Shown one piece after another: positions 8,229 through 15,701 of a stretch of DNA of 64,000 bases; position 1 is the stretch's first letter, and every line of letters begins with the position of its first letter. The stretch covers positions 1 to 64,000 of the forward strand of contig DWVE01000051.1 in the NCBI GenBank assembly GCA_019120375.1. The letters run 5' to 3'. The position numbers were made by a program, and so were the translations under genes. The notes beneath the pieces are model-generated. The model was not told the origin of the DNA and searched no databases. It worked only from the letters and a program-made list of their open reading frames with translations. This DNA comes from Allofournierella_A excrementavium. GTDB lineage: Bacteria > Bacillota > Clostridia > Oscillospirales > Ruminococcaceae.

Positions 8229-8554
8229 ACACGAAGGACCTGCCCGCGGTGTGCGGTTTTGAGCCGCTGGTGCCCGGCGAGGAGAGAGAGATCGAAGGCA
8301 TCTTCACCGGCGACCTGCTCAGCTGGGCCATGGGCCGGGCCAAGGAAGGGGACGCCTGGTTCACCGTGATGGGCAACGTGAACGCGGTGGCGGTGGCCTC
8401 GCTGGCGGACTGCGCCTGCATCGTGCTGTGCCACGGCGCGCAGCTGGACGAGGTGGCCCGCCAGCGGGCGGAAGAGAACGGGGTGCAGGTGCTGGCCACC
8501 GGCCTGCCGGAATTCGAGGCAAGCCTGACCCTGGCAAAAGCCATGGGACTTTGA
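8225..8554 (+). CDS. Second DRTGG-domain-like protein of the sensor module
   Basis: 109 residues. The sequence LLSWAMGRAKEGDAWFTVMGNVNAVAVASLADCACIVLCHG followed by VQVLATGLPEFEASLTLAKAM has the same strand-helix order as the 6132-6482 protein, suggesting an old duplication. The start ATG overlaps the HydS stop (ATGA), which makes translational coupling likely. No catalytic motif is visible. The frame stays open far upstream inside the HydS gene, but that part is only an out-of-frame shadow. Confidence 0.72.
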   Translation: MNTKDLPAVCGFEPLVPGEEREIEGIFTGDLLSWAMGRAKEGDAWFTVMGNVNAVAVASLADCACIVLCHGAQLDEVARQRAEENGVQVLATGLPEFEASLTLAKAMGL

Positions 8555-8576
8555 ACGGGAAGGGGGAGAACAGGCC

Positions 8577-9263
8577 ATGCGGTACGACCTGCATCTGCAC
8601 ACCTGCCTTTCCCCCTGCGCCGACCGGGACATGACCCCCGCCACCGTGGCGGGGCTGGCAAAGCTGGCGGGGGCCGAGCTCATCGCCGTCACCGACCACA
8701 ACAGCGCCCTCAACCTGCCCGCCGCCGAAAAGGCCTGCTGGGAGTACGGCCTGCGCCTTCTGCCGGGGCTGGAGGTCACCACCGCCGAGGAGCTGCACCT
8801 TTTGTGCTATTTCAAAACGGTGGAGGCGGCGCTGGAATACGGGCGTGAGCTTTACGCCGCCCTGCCGGCGCTGCCCTGCGACCCGGTGATCTGGGGCGAG
8901 CAGTGGGTGACGGACGAGGAGGACCGGGTGCTGGACAAGGTGGACAAGCTGCTCACCGCCGCCTGCGCCTGGCCGCTGGAGGAAGCGGCCGCCCGCTGCC
9001 GGGCCCTGGGGGGCGAGCCGGTGCCCGCCCATGCCGACGCCGAGAGCTATTCCGTTTTTGCCATGCTGGGCATGCTGCCGCCGGAAGCGGGTTTTTCGGC
9101 GGTGGAACTGCGCAGGCCGGAACTGGCCGCCGAGTACGAGCGCCGGGGCCTGCTGCCGCCGGGGCTGGAGGTGTTCGCCTCCTCCGACGCCCACTTCCTT
9201 TCGGCGGTGGGGGCGCGGCTGGGCGACCTTGCGCCCGGCAGCGTGCTGCGCCGCCTGCTGTGA
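8577..9263 (+). CDS. PHP-domain phosphoesterase of the sensor module
   Basis: 228 residues with the PHP metal-binding motifs in order: DLHLHTCLSPC (residues 4-14), TDHN (about 39-42), GLEVTT (60-65), HA (about 149) and SDAHF near the C terminus. PHP proteins hydrolyse phosphoesters with a trinuclear metal site; substrates range from nucleic acids to histidinol phosphate, and this short clade is typically found next to HydS-type genes. It is the last gene of the operon, 22 bases after the DRTGG-like gene and just before a strong terminator. Its position suggests it removes a phosphate or nucleotide signal, but that is inference. Confidence 0.87.
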   Translation: MRYDLHLHTCLSPCADRDMTPATVAGLAKLAGAELIAVTDHNSALNLPAAEKACWEYGLRLLPGLEVTTAEELHLLCYFKTVEAALEYGRELYAALPALPCDPVIWGEQWVTDEEDRVLDKVDKLLTAACAWPLEEAAARCRALGGEPVPAHADAESYSVFAMLGMLPPEAGFSAVELRRPELAAEYERRGLLPPGLEVFASSDAHFLSAVGARLGDLAPGSVLRRLL

Positions 9264-9269
9264 ACGACA

Positions 9270-9312
9270 AAAAGCGTCCCCCCGGGCCCAAAGCCCGGGG
9301 GGACGCTTTGCT
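9270..9312. terminator. Bidirectional terminator between sensor operon and asnA
   Basis: A 17-bp perfect stem (aaagcgtccccccgggc and its complement, loop ccaaa) is flanked by T-rich sequence on one strand and A-rich on the other, so it can end both converging operons. Confidence 0.9.
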
Positions 9313-9324
9313 TATGTATGCTTT

Positions 9325-10332
9325 TTACAAAAGGGGGATGCCCGCCTGTTCGCAGGCTTTGCGGGTGGCGGCGTCCCAGATGCTCACCTGCACCTCGCCC
9401 ACATGCACCTTTTCCAGCAGCAGCATGCACAGCCGGCTCTGGCCGATGCCGCCGCCGATGGTCAGGGGCAATTCGCCCGCCAGCAGCATCCTGTGGAAGG
9501 CAAGGCCCCGCCGCTCGTCGCAGCCCGCCAGGGTCAGCTGCCGGTCCAGGGCCGCCGGGTCCACCCGGATGCCCATGCTGCTGATCTCCACCGCGCACTG
9601 CAGCGGCTCGTGCCAGAACAAAAGGTCGCCGTTCAGGCTCCAGTCGTCATAATCCGGGGCGCGGCCGTCGTGGGGCTTGCCGCTCTTCAGCTTGCCGCCG
9701 ATCTGCTCGATGAAGATGGTGCGGTGCTCCTTGGCAAAGGCGTTTTCCCGCTCTTTGGGGGTAAGGTCCGGCCAGCGGTCCTCCAGCTCCTGGCTGGTGA
9801 CAAAGGTCACCTCCCGGCACAGGCTGCCGGTGAGCTGGGGAAACTGCCATTTCAGTTCGTCCAAAGTGGAGCTGATGGCGTAGACGATGTTCTGCACCGT
9901 GGCGTGCAGATACTCCCGGGTGCGCTGGTCCGCGTCGATGACCTTCTCCCAGTCCCACTGGTCCACATACACCGAGTGGAGGTTATCCAGTTCCTCGTCC
10001 CGGCGGATGGCGTTCATGTCGGTGAGCAGGCCGTTGCCGGGGCGGAAACCGTACTGATGCAGGGCCAGCCGCTTCCACTTGGCCAGACTGTGCACCACCT
10101 GGGCGCTGACGCCGGCGGCGGGGATGTCAAAGCTCACCGGGCGCTCCACGCCGTTCAGGTCGTCGTTCAGGCCCAGGGCCGGGTCCACGAACAGGGGGGC
10201 GGTGACCCGCTTGAGGTGCAGCGCCGCGCACAGCTTGACCTCGAAGGCCTGCTTGATCATGCCAATGGCCTTCTGGGTGTCGTAAAGGCCCAGGCAGGGC
10301 ACATAGCCCTGGGGGATGGGATACTCGCTCAC
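9325..10332 (-). CDS. asnA: Aspartate-ammonia ligase
   Basis: Makes asparagine from aspartate, ammonia and ATP through an aspartyl-AMP intermediate; the fold is that of class II aminoacyl-tRNA synthetases. Diagnostic family blocks are present: VVHSLAKWKR, LHSVYVDQWDWE, IFIEQIGGKL, HDGRAPDYDDW, LNGDLLFW, AVEISSMGIRVD and the C-terminal TIGGGIGQSRL. At 335 residues it matches AsnA. I place the start at GTG 10332, six bases after GAGGTG; a GTG three codons upstream (10341) overlaps that ribosome site. It follows the CNNM/HlyC gene by 14 bases and is probably co-transcribed with it. Confidence 0.96.
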   Translation of the reverse strand: MSEYPIPQGYVPCLGLYDTQKAIGMIKQAFEVKLCAALHLKRVTAPLFVDPALGLNDDLNGVERPVSFDIPAAGVSAQVVHSLAKWKRLALHQYGFRPGNGLLTDMNAIRRDEELDNLHSVYVDQWDWEKVIDADQRTREYLHATVQNIVYAISSTLDELKWQFPQLTGSLCREVTFVTSQELEDRWPDLTPKERENAFAKEHRTIFIEQIGGKLKSGKPHDGRAPDYDDWSLNGDLLFWHEPLQCAVEISSMGIRVDPAALDRQLTLAGCDERRGLAFHRMLLAGELPLTIGGGIGQSRLCMLLLEKVHVGEVQVSIWDAATRKACEQAGIPLL

Positions 10333-10346
10333 CAAAAACACCTCGC

Positions 10347-11624
10347 TTAGTCCTGCCCGTCCTCCTTGGGCATCAGCCGGATGAGCAGCGAGAGGATGCG
10401 TTTGTCCTCCACCTGCTCCACGGTGACGTGCAGGTTCTCATAATCAAAACTCTCGCCGGGGGCGGGGATGTGCTCCAGGCACTCCAGCGCCCAGCCTGCG
10501 GTGCTGGAAAAATCGCTGTCGAAGTTGCGGGTGGAAACGCCCAGCTCCTCGAACACGTCGTAGACGTTGGCCTCGCCCGCCACCCGGAACAGGTGCTCTT
10601 CCAGCTGCTGCACCGGCAGCTCTTCCACCTCGTCGGTCTCGTCGAAAATTTCGCCCACCAATTCTTCCAGCACGTCCTCCAGCGTCACCAGACCCAGCGT
10701 TCCGCCGTAGTCGTCGGTGACGATGGCCATGTGCTGCTTTTCGCGGCGGAACTCCGCCATCAGGTCGTTGATGCGCTTGGTGCGGTAGACGAAGGGCAGC
10801 TCGCGGCACATGGCCCGCACGTCGATGGGCTTGCTGCGGGCCAGGCACTCGAACAGGTCGCGGGTGTGCAGCATGCCGATGATGTGGTCGATGTCCCCTT
10901 CATACACCGGGATGCGGGTGAAGGAGTTGTCCAGCACGGTGTTCACGATCTCGTCCACGGGGTCGTTCACGTCCACCGCCACCATGTCCACCCGGGGCAC
11001 CAGGATCTCCTGCACGGTGATGTCGTCGAATTCGATGGCAGACTGGATGATCTCGGTCTCCTGGCTGTCCAGCACGCCCTCTTCCTCCACCGTGTCGATG
11101 ATGGTCTTCAGCTCATCCTCGGTCACGCTGGGCTGCAGGTCCAGCCCGGCGGAGCGCCGGCCGGTGAGCAGCTGCTTGAGCTTGACGAAGAACCACACCA
11201 CCGGCGAAAACAGCGTGCGAAGAAACGCAATGACCCCCGCCACCTGCAAGGCAAAGGCTTCGGGGCTGTCCTTGGCAAAGCTCTTGGGCAGGATCTCGCC
11301 GAAGATCAGCACCAGCAGCGTCATGCCGAAGGTGGCGATGGCCGGGCCGCTGGTGGGGCCCCACAGGGCGGTGGCCGCCACGGTGGCCAGCGAGGCGCTG
11401 GCCATGTTCACGATGTTGTTGCCGATGAGGATGGTGGAGATGGTCTTGTCGAAATCCTCCGCCACCTTCAGGGCTGTTTTCGCCCGCTTGTTGCCGTCCT
11501 CCGCCTTGCTGCGCATGCGGATCTTGTTGAAGGAGGAGATGGCCGTCTCACTGGCGGAGAAAAATGCCGAGCAGGCGACCAGAAGGACCATTGCGATGTA
11601 AATACTGGGGCCAGGGGTATCCAA
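10347..11624 (-). CDS. CNNM/HlyC-CorC family membrane protein (DUF21 + CBS pair + CorC_HlyC)
   Basis: 425 residues: an N-terminal DUF21/CNNM membrane domain with about four hydrophobic segments and the motif FFSASETAISSFNKIR, a cytoplasmic CBS pair (about 205-325, PRVDMVAVDVNDPVDEI ... GTLGLVTLEDVLEELVGEI), and a C-terminal CorC_HlyC domain. Members export Mg2+/Co2+ or affect divalent cation homeostasis; older annotations call them hemolysins, which is misleading. TTG at 11624 is the first possible codon after an in-frame stop and is preceded by AAAGG; an internal ATG at 11591 lacks a ribosome site. Confidence 0.9.
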   Translation of the reverse strand: MDTPGPSIYIAMVLLVACSAFFSASETAISSFNKIRMRSKAEDGNKRAKTALKVAEDFDKTISTILIGNNIVNMASASLATVAATALWGPTSGPAIATFGMTLLVLIFGEILPKSFAKDSPEAFALQVAGVIAFLRTLFSPVVWFFVKLKQLLTGRRSAGLDLQPSVTEDELKTIIDTVEEEGVLDSQETEIIQSAIEFDDITVQEILVPRVDMVAVDVNDPVDEIVNTVLDNSFTRIPVYEGDIDHIIGMLHTRDLFECLARSKPIDVRAMCRELPFVYRTKRINDLMAEFRREKQHMAIVTDDYGGTLGLVTLEDVLEELVGEIFDETDEVEELPVQQLEEHLFRVAGEANVYDVFEELGVSTRNFDSDFSSTAGWALECLEHIPAPGESFDYENLHVTVEQVEDKRILSLLIRLMPKEDGQD

Positions 11625-12004
11625 AAATCATCAAACCTTTCAAAACATTGGATTTGAGGTCAAAACGCCTCACAATATATATAGCAGAAATCCCGCCTGT
11701 TTGCAACAAAAAACACCGCGGGGAACGGTCCAAAGCCGCCGCCGGGCGGGAAATGCGAAAAATGAATGGAGTTTTGTTGCAATTCGGCGGGGCATCAAAA
11801 CAAAATCACGGCAAATACGACAAAAAAATCTTTTGGCAAAAAGCGCGTTTCGTTCACGTGGTAGAAATCAGAGCCAAAAATGTACAAATGGATTTTTTTT
11901 GTGCTATAATAACCCCAACCGAAGGCGCTGCAGGGAAAGGCGGCGCACCGGTGGCCGCGGGCGCCGCAAGGGGCCGGGCGGCATTTCGGACGAAAGAGGG
12001 ACGA
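11625..12004. other. 380-base intergenic region between CNNM/HlyC and HPr-like genes
   Basis: No protein gene is credible here. Near 11677-11690 the minus strand reads TGCTATATATATT, a possible extended -10 for the CNNM gene. The plus-strand promoter of the HPr-like gene lies at 11881-11910. The middle (11700-11880) is A-rich, unlike its surroundings, and I see no palindrome or RNA fold in it that I can name. Confidence 0.5.
11881..11910 (+). promoter_or_regulatory. Extended -10 promoter of the HPr-like gene
   Basis: TGTGCTATAAT gives an extended -10; a -35-like TGTACA lies 18 bases upstream. The leader to the start codon is about 85 bases and GC-rich. Confidence 0.65.
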
Positions 12005-12229
12005 ATGATGACGAAACCTGTCAAGGTCACCTGCTTCAAGCAGGTACACAACATCGTGACCGCCGCGGCCCAGTGCCGGCAGGAGATCAGCGTGCAGGAC
12101 CTGAAGGGCGCTGTGGCAGACGCCAAGAGCATTCTGGGCCTCATGAATCTGGACTTCTCTCAGCCTGTGGAGATCTGCGGGGACGACCCCGCTGAGGTGG
12201 AGCACGTCTACAACGCCGTGCGTCACTGA
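12005..12229 (+). CDS. Small HPr-like protein lacking the phospho-histidine motif
   Basis: 74 residues. The centre DLKGAVADAKSILGLMNLDFSQPVEI matches the HPr fold around the Ser46 region (AKSILGLMNL), followed by the typical acidic C-terminal helix. The N-terminal active loop (G-I-H-A-R-P) is not present; the nearest residues are KQVHNIV. It therefore cannot be a normal PTS phosphocarrier and may be a regulatory HPr paralogue like Crh, with Ser in the SILGLM segment as a possible phosphosite. Tandem ATG codons at 12005 and 12008 follow AGAGGG. It is monocistronic between its own promoter and terminator. Confidence 0.75.
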   Translation: MMTKPVKVTCFKQVHNIVTAAAQCRQEISVQDLKGAVADAKSILGLMNLDFSQPVEICGDDPAEVEHVYNAVRH

Positions 12230-12242
12230 CCGCACAAAACGA

Positions 12243-12290
12243 AACAGCGCCCGGCTGTGCATTGCCGCACAGCCGGGCGCTGTTTTTTCA
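12243..12290. terminator. Bidirectional terminator between converging genes
   Basis: An 18-bp perfect stem (aacagcgcccggctgtgc and complement, loop attgcc) is followed by TTTTTT on the plus strand; the minus strand also ends T-rich. It overlaps the stop codon of the converging Ala/Pro-rich gene. Confidence 0.92.
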
Positions 12291-13256
12291 TTTGGGTTCC
12301 GAGGGGGTGTAGCCGCCGTGCTTTTTGGCGGCAGCTGCCTGAAGCTCGGCCAGCTTCTGCTGCTGGCGGGCGTCCTCCGCTTCCAGCCGGCGGGCGCGCT
12401 CGGCCTGCTTTTGGCGGGCGGCCTGCTGCAGCTGGCGCAGTTTTTCCTCCTGGGCCTTCTGCTGCTGCTCGGCCCGCTGGGCGGCGGTGAGCCGCTGGCC
12501 CCGCGCCGGGGCGGGGGAGGCGGCGGGCGCTGCCGGCGCATCCTGCGGGGCAGGGGCCGGGGCCGCGGGCTGGGGCGCGGGTTCTGCCTGCTGCTGCGCC
12601 GCCTGGGGGGCGGTCACGGCTGCCGGCGCATCCTGCGCCGCGGGCTGTTCCGCGGGGGCCTGCGCCTTTTTGGCGGGGGCCTTTCTGCGGGGCGCGGGTC
12701 CGCCGTCCTTCGGGGCGGCGGCCTTCTTGCGGCGGGCGGGCTTTGTCTCAGCCTCAGCTCCGGGCTCCGCCTGCGCGGCCTTGGCCGCGGGCTTTTTGCG
12801 GGCAGCGGGTGCGCGCTTTTTCGCCGGGGCGGCTTTTTCGGGGGCCGGGGGTTCCGGCTCGGCCTGGGCCTCGGGGGCCGGGGCGGGCGCTTGTTCCGCC
12901 GTTTCAGGCGCGCCGGCCGGGGCAGCGGGGGCCGCCTCCTCGGGCGCGGCTTCGGGCGGGGCGGCCTCCGCGAAGGGGGCCTGCGCCTCTTCGGCGGCCT
13001 TGCTCAGCGCGGCGGCCTCCACCAGCTTTTCCATGGCTTCATCGGGGGACGTTTCGGGCTTTTGGGCCTTTGTCGTCTCCCGCACCTCGCCGATGAAAGC
13101 GCCCCAGATGCAGGCCAGCAGCACCACGATGCACCAGAAGGTGATGGTGTTGACCCGGGCGTCGAAAAAGGAGTGGTTCAGCAGGATCAGCATCGCCAGA
13201 ACGGCGCCGGCGGTCACCACCAGAGTCATGAACAGGCTTTTGAACAGGTGCCGCAT
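12288..13256 (-). CDS. Membrane protein with long Ala/Pro/Glu/Lys-rich cytoplasmic tail, function unknown
   Basis: 322 residues. Two hydrophobic segments (about 8-26 and 38-56) are followed by about 260 residues of low complexity in three parts. The first is acidic Ala/Pro/Glu-rich (about 75-145). The second is a basic, histone H1-like stretch with repeated AAPAKK, AARKKP and APRRKAPAKK units (about 146-215). The third is a Pro/Ala linker leading to a Gln/Arg/Ala-rich coiled coil (about 265-315). I recognise no enzyme domain. The basic part could bind nucleic acid or acidic polymers. It lies 38 bases after upp, whose promoter it probably shares. The tail composition drifts easily, so homology may be confined to the membrane part. 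Confidence 0.8.
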   Translation of the reverse strand: MRHLFKSLFMTLVVTAGAVLAMLILLNHSFFDARVNTITFWCIVVLLACIWGAFIGEVRETTKAQKPETSPDEAMEKLVEAAALSKAAEEAQAPFAEAAPPEAAPEEAAPAAPAGAPETAEQAPAPAPEAQAEPEPPAPEKAAPAKKRAPAARKKPAAKAAQAEPGAEAETKPARRKKAAAPKDGGPAPRRKAPAKKAQAPAEQPAAQDAPAAVTAPQAAQQQAEPAPQPAAPAPAPQDAPAAPAASPAPARGQRLTAAQRAEQQQKAQEEKLRQLQQAARQKQAERARRLEAEDARQQQKLAELQAAAAKKHGGYTPSEPK

Positions 13257-13294
13257 GGGTCAGCACCTCCTTTCGGGATGGATGGGAGCAAAGA

Positions 13295-13927
13295 TCACTT
13301 GGTGCCGAAGATGCGGTCGCCGGCGTCGCCCAGACCGGGCACGATGTAGCCAATGTCGTTCAGACCCTCGTCCAGAGCGCCCACGTAGATGTCCACGTCG
13401 GGGTGCATCTCACGCAGCTTGTTGATGCCTTCGGGCACAGCCACGATGCCCAGGAACTTGATGCTGCGGGCGCCCCGCTTCTTGATCTGGGTGATGGCGT
13501 CGCAGGCGCTGCCGCCGGTGGCCAGCATGGGGTCCAGCACAAACACGTCCCGCTCGGCGATGTCGCTGGGCAGCTTGCAGTAGTATTCCACGGGCTCCAG
13601 GGTCTCCTCGTTGCGGTACATGCCGATGTGGCCCACCTTGGCGGCGGGCAGCAGGGTCAGCATGCCGTCCACCATGCCCAGGCCGGCGCGCAGGATGGGC
13701 ACCAGGGCCAGCTTGCGGCCCGCCAGCACGTTGCACTTGGCCACGCCCATGGGGGTCTCCACTTCCACTTCCTTGGTGGGCAGGTCGCGGGTGGCTTCGT
13801 AGCAAAGCAGGGTGGCGATCTCGCCTACCAGCTCCTTGAATTCTTTCGTACCGGTGTTCTTGTTCCGCAGAAGGCTGATCTTGTGCTGGACTAGGGGATG
13901 ATCCAAAATCATGGGTGCTTTGCTCAT
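13295..13927 (-). CDS. upp: Uracil phosphoribosyltransferase
   Basis: Salvages uracil to UMP with PRPP. At 210 residues it has the standard length and the family blocks: HPLVQHKISLLRNKNTGTKEF at the N terminus, VPILRAGLGMVDG, the PRPP loop LDPMLATGGSA and the C-terminal uracil loop IGYIVPGLGDAGDRIFGTK. The ATG follows AAGGAGCG. A possible promoter (TTGACG, 18 bases, CATAAA) sits between the rpiB terminator and the gene; it overlaps that terminator's T-run, so some read-through from rpiB is possible. Confidence 0.97.
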   Translation of the reverse strand: MSKAPMILDHPLVQHKISLLRNKNTGTKEFKELVGEIATLLCYEATRDLPTKEVEVETPMGVAKCNVLAGRKLALVPILRAGLGMVDGMLTLLPAAKVGHIGMYRNEETLEPVEYYCKLPSDIAERDVFVLDPMLATGGSACDAITQIKKRGARSIKFLGIVAVPEGINKLREMHPDVDIYVGALDEGLNDIGYIVPGLGDAGDRIFGTK

Positions 13928-13970
13928 ACTGACCGCTCCTTACTTTATGTGATTGATGTTTGTGTATCGT

Positions 13971-13996
13971 CAAAACGCGGGGCTGCCCCCGCGTTC
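13971..13996 (-). terminator. Intrinsic terminator after rpiB
   Basis: On the minus strand AACGCGGGG, a short GCAG loop, CCCCGCGTT and then TTTG follow the rpiB stop by about 20 bases. The T-run is short, so termination may be partial. Confidence 0.65.
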
Positions 13997-14012
13997 TGCC
14001 TGTGAAATGATG

Positions 14013-14462
14013 TCAGCCCTGCTCTTCCAGGGCGGTGATCTTGTCCACCCGGCGCTGATGGCGGCCGCCCTCGAAGGGGGTGTTCAGGAAAAGATCCACA
14101 AGATAGATGGCAAGGCCAGGACCCACCACGCGGCCGCCCATGCACAGGGCGTTGGCGTCGTTGTGGCGGCGGGTGTACTCGGCGCTGAAGGCGTCGGAAC
14201 AGCAGCAGGCCCGGATGCCGCGGATCTTGTTGGCGCTGATGGAGATGCCCACGCCGGTGCCGCAGAACAGCAGCGCCTTGTCGCATTCACCGGCCACAAC
14301 GGCCCGGCAGGCGGGCTCGGCCATGTCGGGATAGTCGCAGGAAGCGCCGTCGAAGCTGCCGAAATCCTTGTAGGCCACGCCGATCTCGTCCAGATGGGCG
14401 CGCACGGCCTCTTTCAGTTCAAAGCCGCCATGATCGGCGGCGAGGGCGATGGGTTTAGACAT
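14013..14462 (-). CDS. rpiB: Ribose-5-phosphate isomerase B
   Basis: Interconverts ribose 5-phosphate and ribulose 5-phosphate in the pentose phosphate pathway. 149 residues, with ADHGG at the N terminus (D10, H11), the catalytic cysteine C67 in CGTGVGISISANK, H100 in RRHND, and RVVGPGLA near the C terminus. The LacA/LacB relatives share the fold; the sequence fits RpiB better. It follows tsaB by 33 bases at the end of a tsaE-tsaB-rpiB operon. Confidence 0.95.
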   Translation of the reverse strand: MSKPIALAADHGGFELKEAVRAHLDEIGVAYKDFGSFDGASCDYPDMAEPACRAVVAGECDKALLFCGTGVGISISANKIRGIRACCCSDAFSAEYTRRHNDANALCMGGRVVGPGLAIYLVDLFLNTPFEGGRHQRRVDKITALEEQG

Positions 14463-14495
14463 TTGAAAACATCCTCCGTCGGTGGTCGTTTTTGT

Positions 14496-15197
14496 TTACG
14501 GGCGCAGGGACTGGCCCCGCACGGCGCGTTCACGCTCGGCCTGGCTCAGCCGCAGATAGCTGGGCGCAAGGGCGGCGGCGGGCACGGCTCCGCCCCGGGC
14601 GTTCACCGCCCGGGCGGCAAGGCACACCCCCGCGCCCCGGCAAAGCCCCAGGGCGGGCGGGCAGGGAATGACCCCCGGCGCCCGGCCGTATTCATTATAG
14701 CACAGAGCGGCCCCGTCACCAACAAAAAAGAGCGGCTTTTTGCAATTTTCCACAAATTGTGCCAGCTCCTTCACCGGCGAGGCCGCGTCCGGCGCAAGGC
14801 GGGCATGGCTTTCCAGGTCAAAGGCCGCCCAGTACACCTCGCCCCGGCGGGCGTCCAGCGCCGCCAGAACGGTGCCCTGCCCCGCGGGGCAGCTGAAGGC
14901 CAGCGCCTCGGGGGTGGAAACGGCGGCGCAGGGGGCTTTGTGCACCAGCGCCAGCCCCTTCACCGTGGCAAGGCCGATGCGCAGGCCGGTAAAGCTGCCC
15001 GGCCCGGCGCACACGCCCCACAGGTCCACGTCGGCGGGGGAAAGGCCGGTGGCTTTGAACGCCCCGTCCACCAGCTCCATCAGCACTTCGCTGTGGGTAT
15101 GGCCCGCGCTGAGAAAGGCCTCGTACAAAAGCTCCTCGTCCCGCATCACGCCCACGGCGGCGGTGCGGCCGGCGCTGTCCAGTCCAAAGGTGATCAC
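14496..15197 (-). CDS. tsaB: tRNA threonylcarbamoyladenosine biosynthesis protein TsaB
   Basis: ASKHA-fold partner of TsaD in t6A37 modification of ANN-decoding tRNAs. 233 residues from GTG 15197, with FGLDSAG at the N terminus, GPGSFTGLRIGLATVKGLAL (the most diagnostic block), and LDARRGEVYWA. I reject the longer frame (to 15305) because it lies inside tsaE. The GTG overlaps the tsaE stop (GTGA), so the two are translationally coupled. The C-terminal 60 residues are poorly conserved, as usual in this family. Confidence 0.93.
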   Translation of the reverse strand: MITFGLDSAGRTAAVGVMRDEELLYEAFLSAGHTHSEVLMELVDGAFKATGLSPADVDLWGVCAGPGSFTGLRIGLATVKGLALVHKAPCAAVSTPEALAFSCPAGQGTVLAALDARRGEVYWAAFDLESHARLAPDAASPVKELAQFVENCKKPLFFVGDGAALCYNEYGRAPGVIPCPPALGLCRGAGVCLAARAVNARGGAVPAAALAPSYLRLSQAERERAVRGQSLRP

Positions 15198-15619
15198 AGC
15201 TGCACCCCCTCGATGGTGATGATCCGTTCGTCGCCGCCGGCGTGGCGGATGTCCACCCGCACGGGATGCTCCAGCGCCAGCAGGTCGGCAAAATTCTCGC
15301 TCCACTCGGCGGCCACCACCGCGCCCTCGTCCAGATAGTCGTAGAGGCCGGCGGTCTCCAGGTCCTCCCGGCTGCTGATGCGGTAGAGGTCAAAGTGGGC
15401 CAGGGGCCGGGGCCCCCGGTAGTAGTTCACGATGGCAAAGGTGGGGCTGCTCACCGGGTCGGTGCAGCCCAGGCCCGCCGCCAGCCCCTCGGTGAAGGCG
15501 GTCTTGCCCGCCCCCAGGCTGCCGGTGAAGCACACCAGGGTGCCCGGCGCCAGATGCTGGGCCAGCTTTCTGCCCAGCTCCACCGTCTCGGCGCGGCTGT
15601 GGGTGATGAATTCGGCCAT
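15194..15619 (-). CDS. tsaE: tRNA threonylcarbamoyladenosine biosynthesis ATPase TsaE
   Basis: 141-residue P-loop ATPase that recycles the TsaB-TsaD complex. Walker A is GSLGAGKT (33-40), followed by SSPTFAIVNYY, the HFDLYR block and the WSENF segment characteristic of TsaE. It opens the tsaE-tsaB-rpiB operon behind its own promoter and overlaps tsaB by four bases. Confidence 0.95.
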   Translation of the reverse strand: MAEFITHSRAETVELGRKLAQHLAPGTLVCFTGSLGAGKTAFTEGLAAGLGCTDPVSSPTFAIVNYYRGPRPLAHFDLYRISSREDLETAGLYDYLDEGAVVAAEWSENFADLLALEHPVRVDIRHAGGDERIITIEGVQL

Positions 15620-15662
15620 GCCGCCTCCTCCTTTCGGGTCGTTTCGTCAAATTCCGCGGCTT

Positions 15663-15691
15663 ATTATACCCCCGCGGGGGCAAAAGTGCAA
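15663..15691 (-). promoter_or_regulatory. Promoter of tsaE-tsaB-rpiB
   Basis: Minus-strand TTGCAC and TATAAT, 17 bases apart, sit just after the stop of the DHHW gene; the start point is about 37 bases before tsaE. Confidence 0.7.
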
Positions 15692-15701
15692 CCGCGGCGG
15701 C

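Noticed and set aside
10347..11624. Hemolysin annotation for the CNNM/HlyC gene
   Set aside because: The DUF21-CBS-CorC_HlyC layout is that of cation-homeostasis proteins; nothing suggests a toxin.
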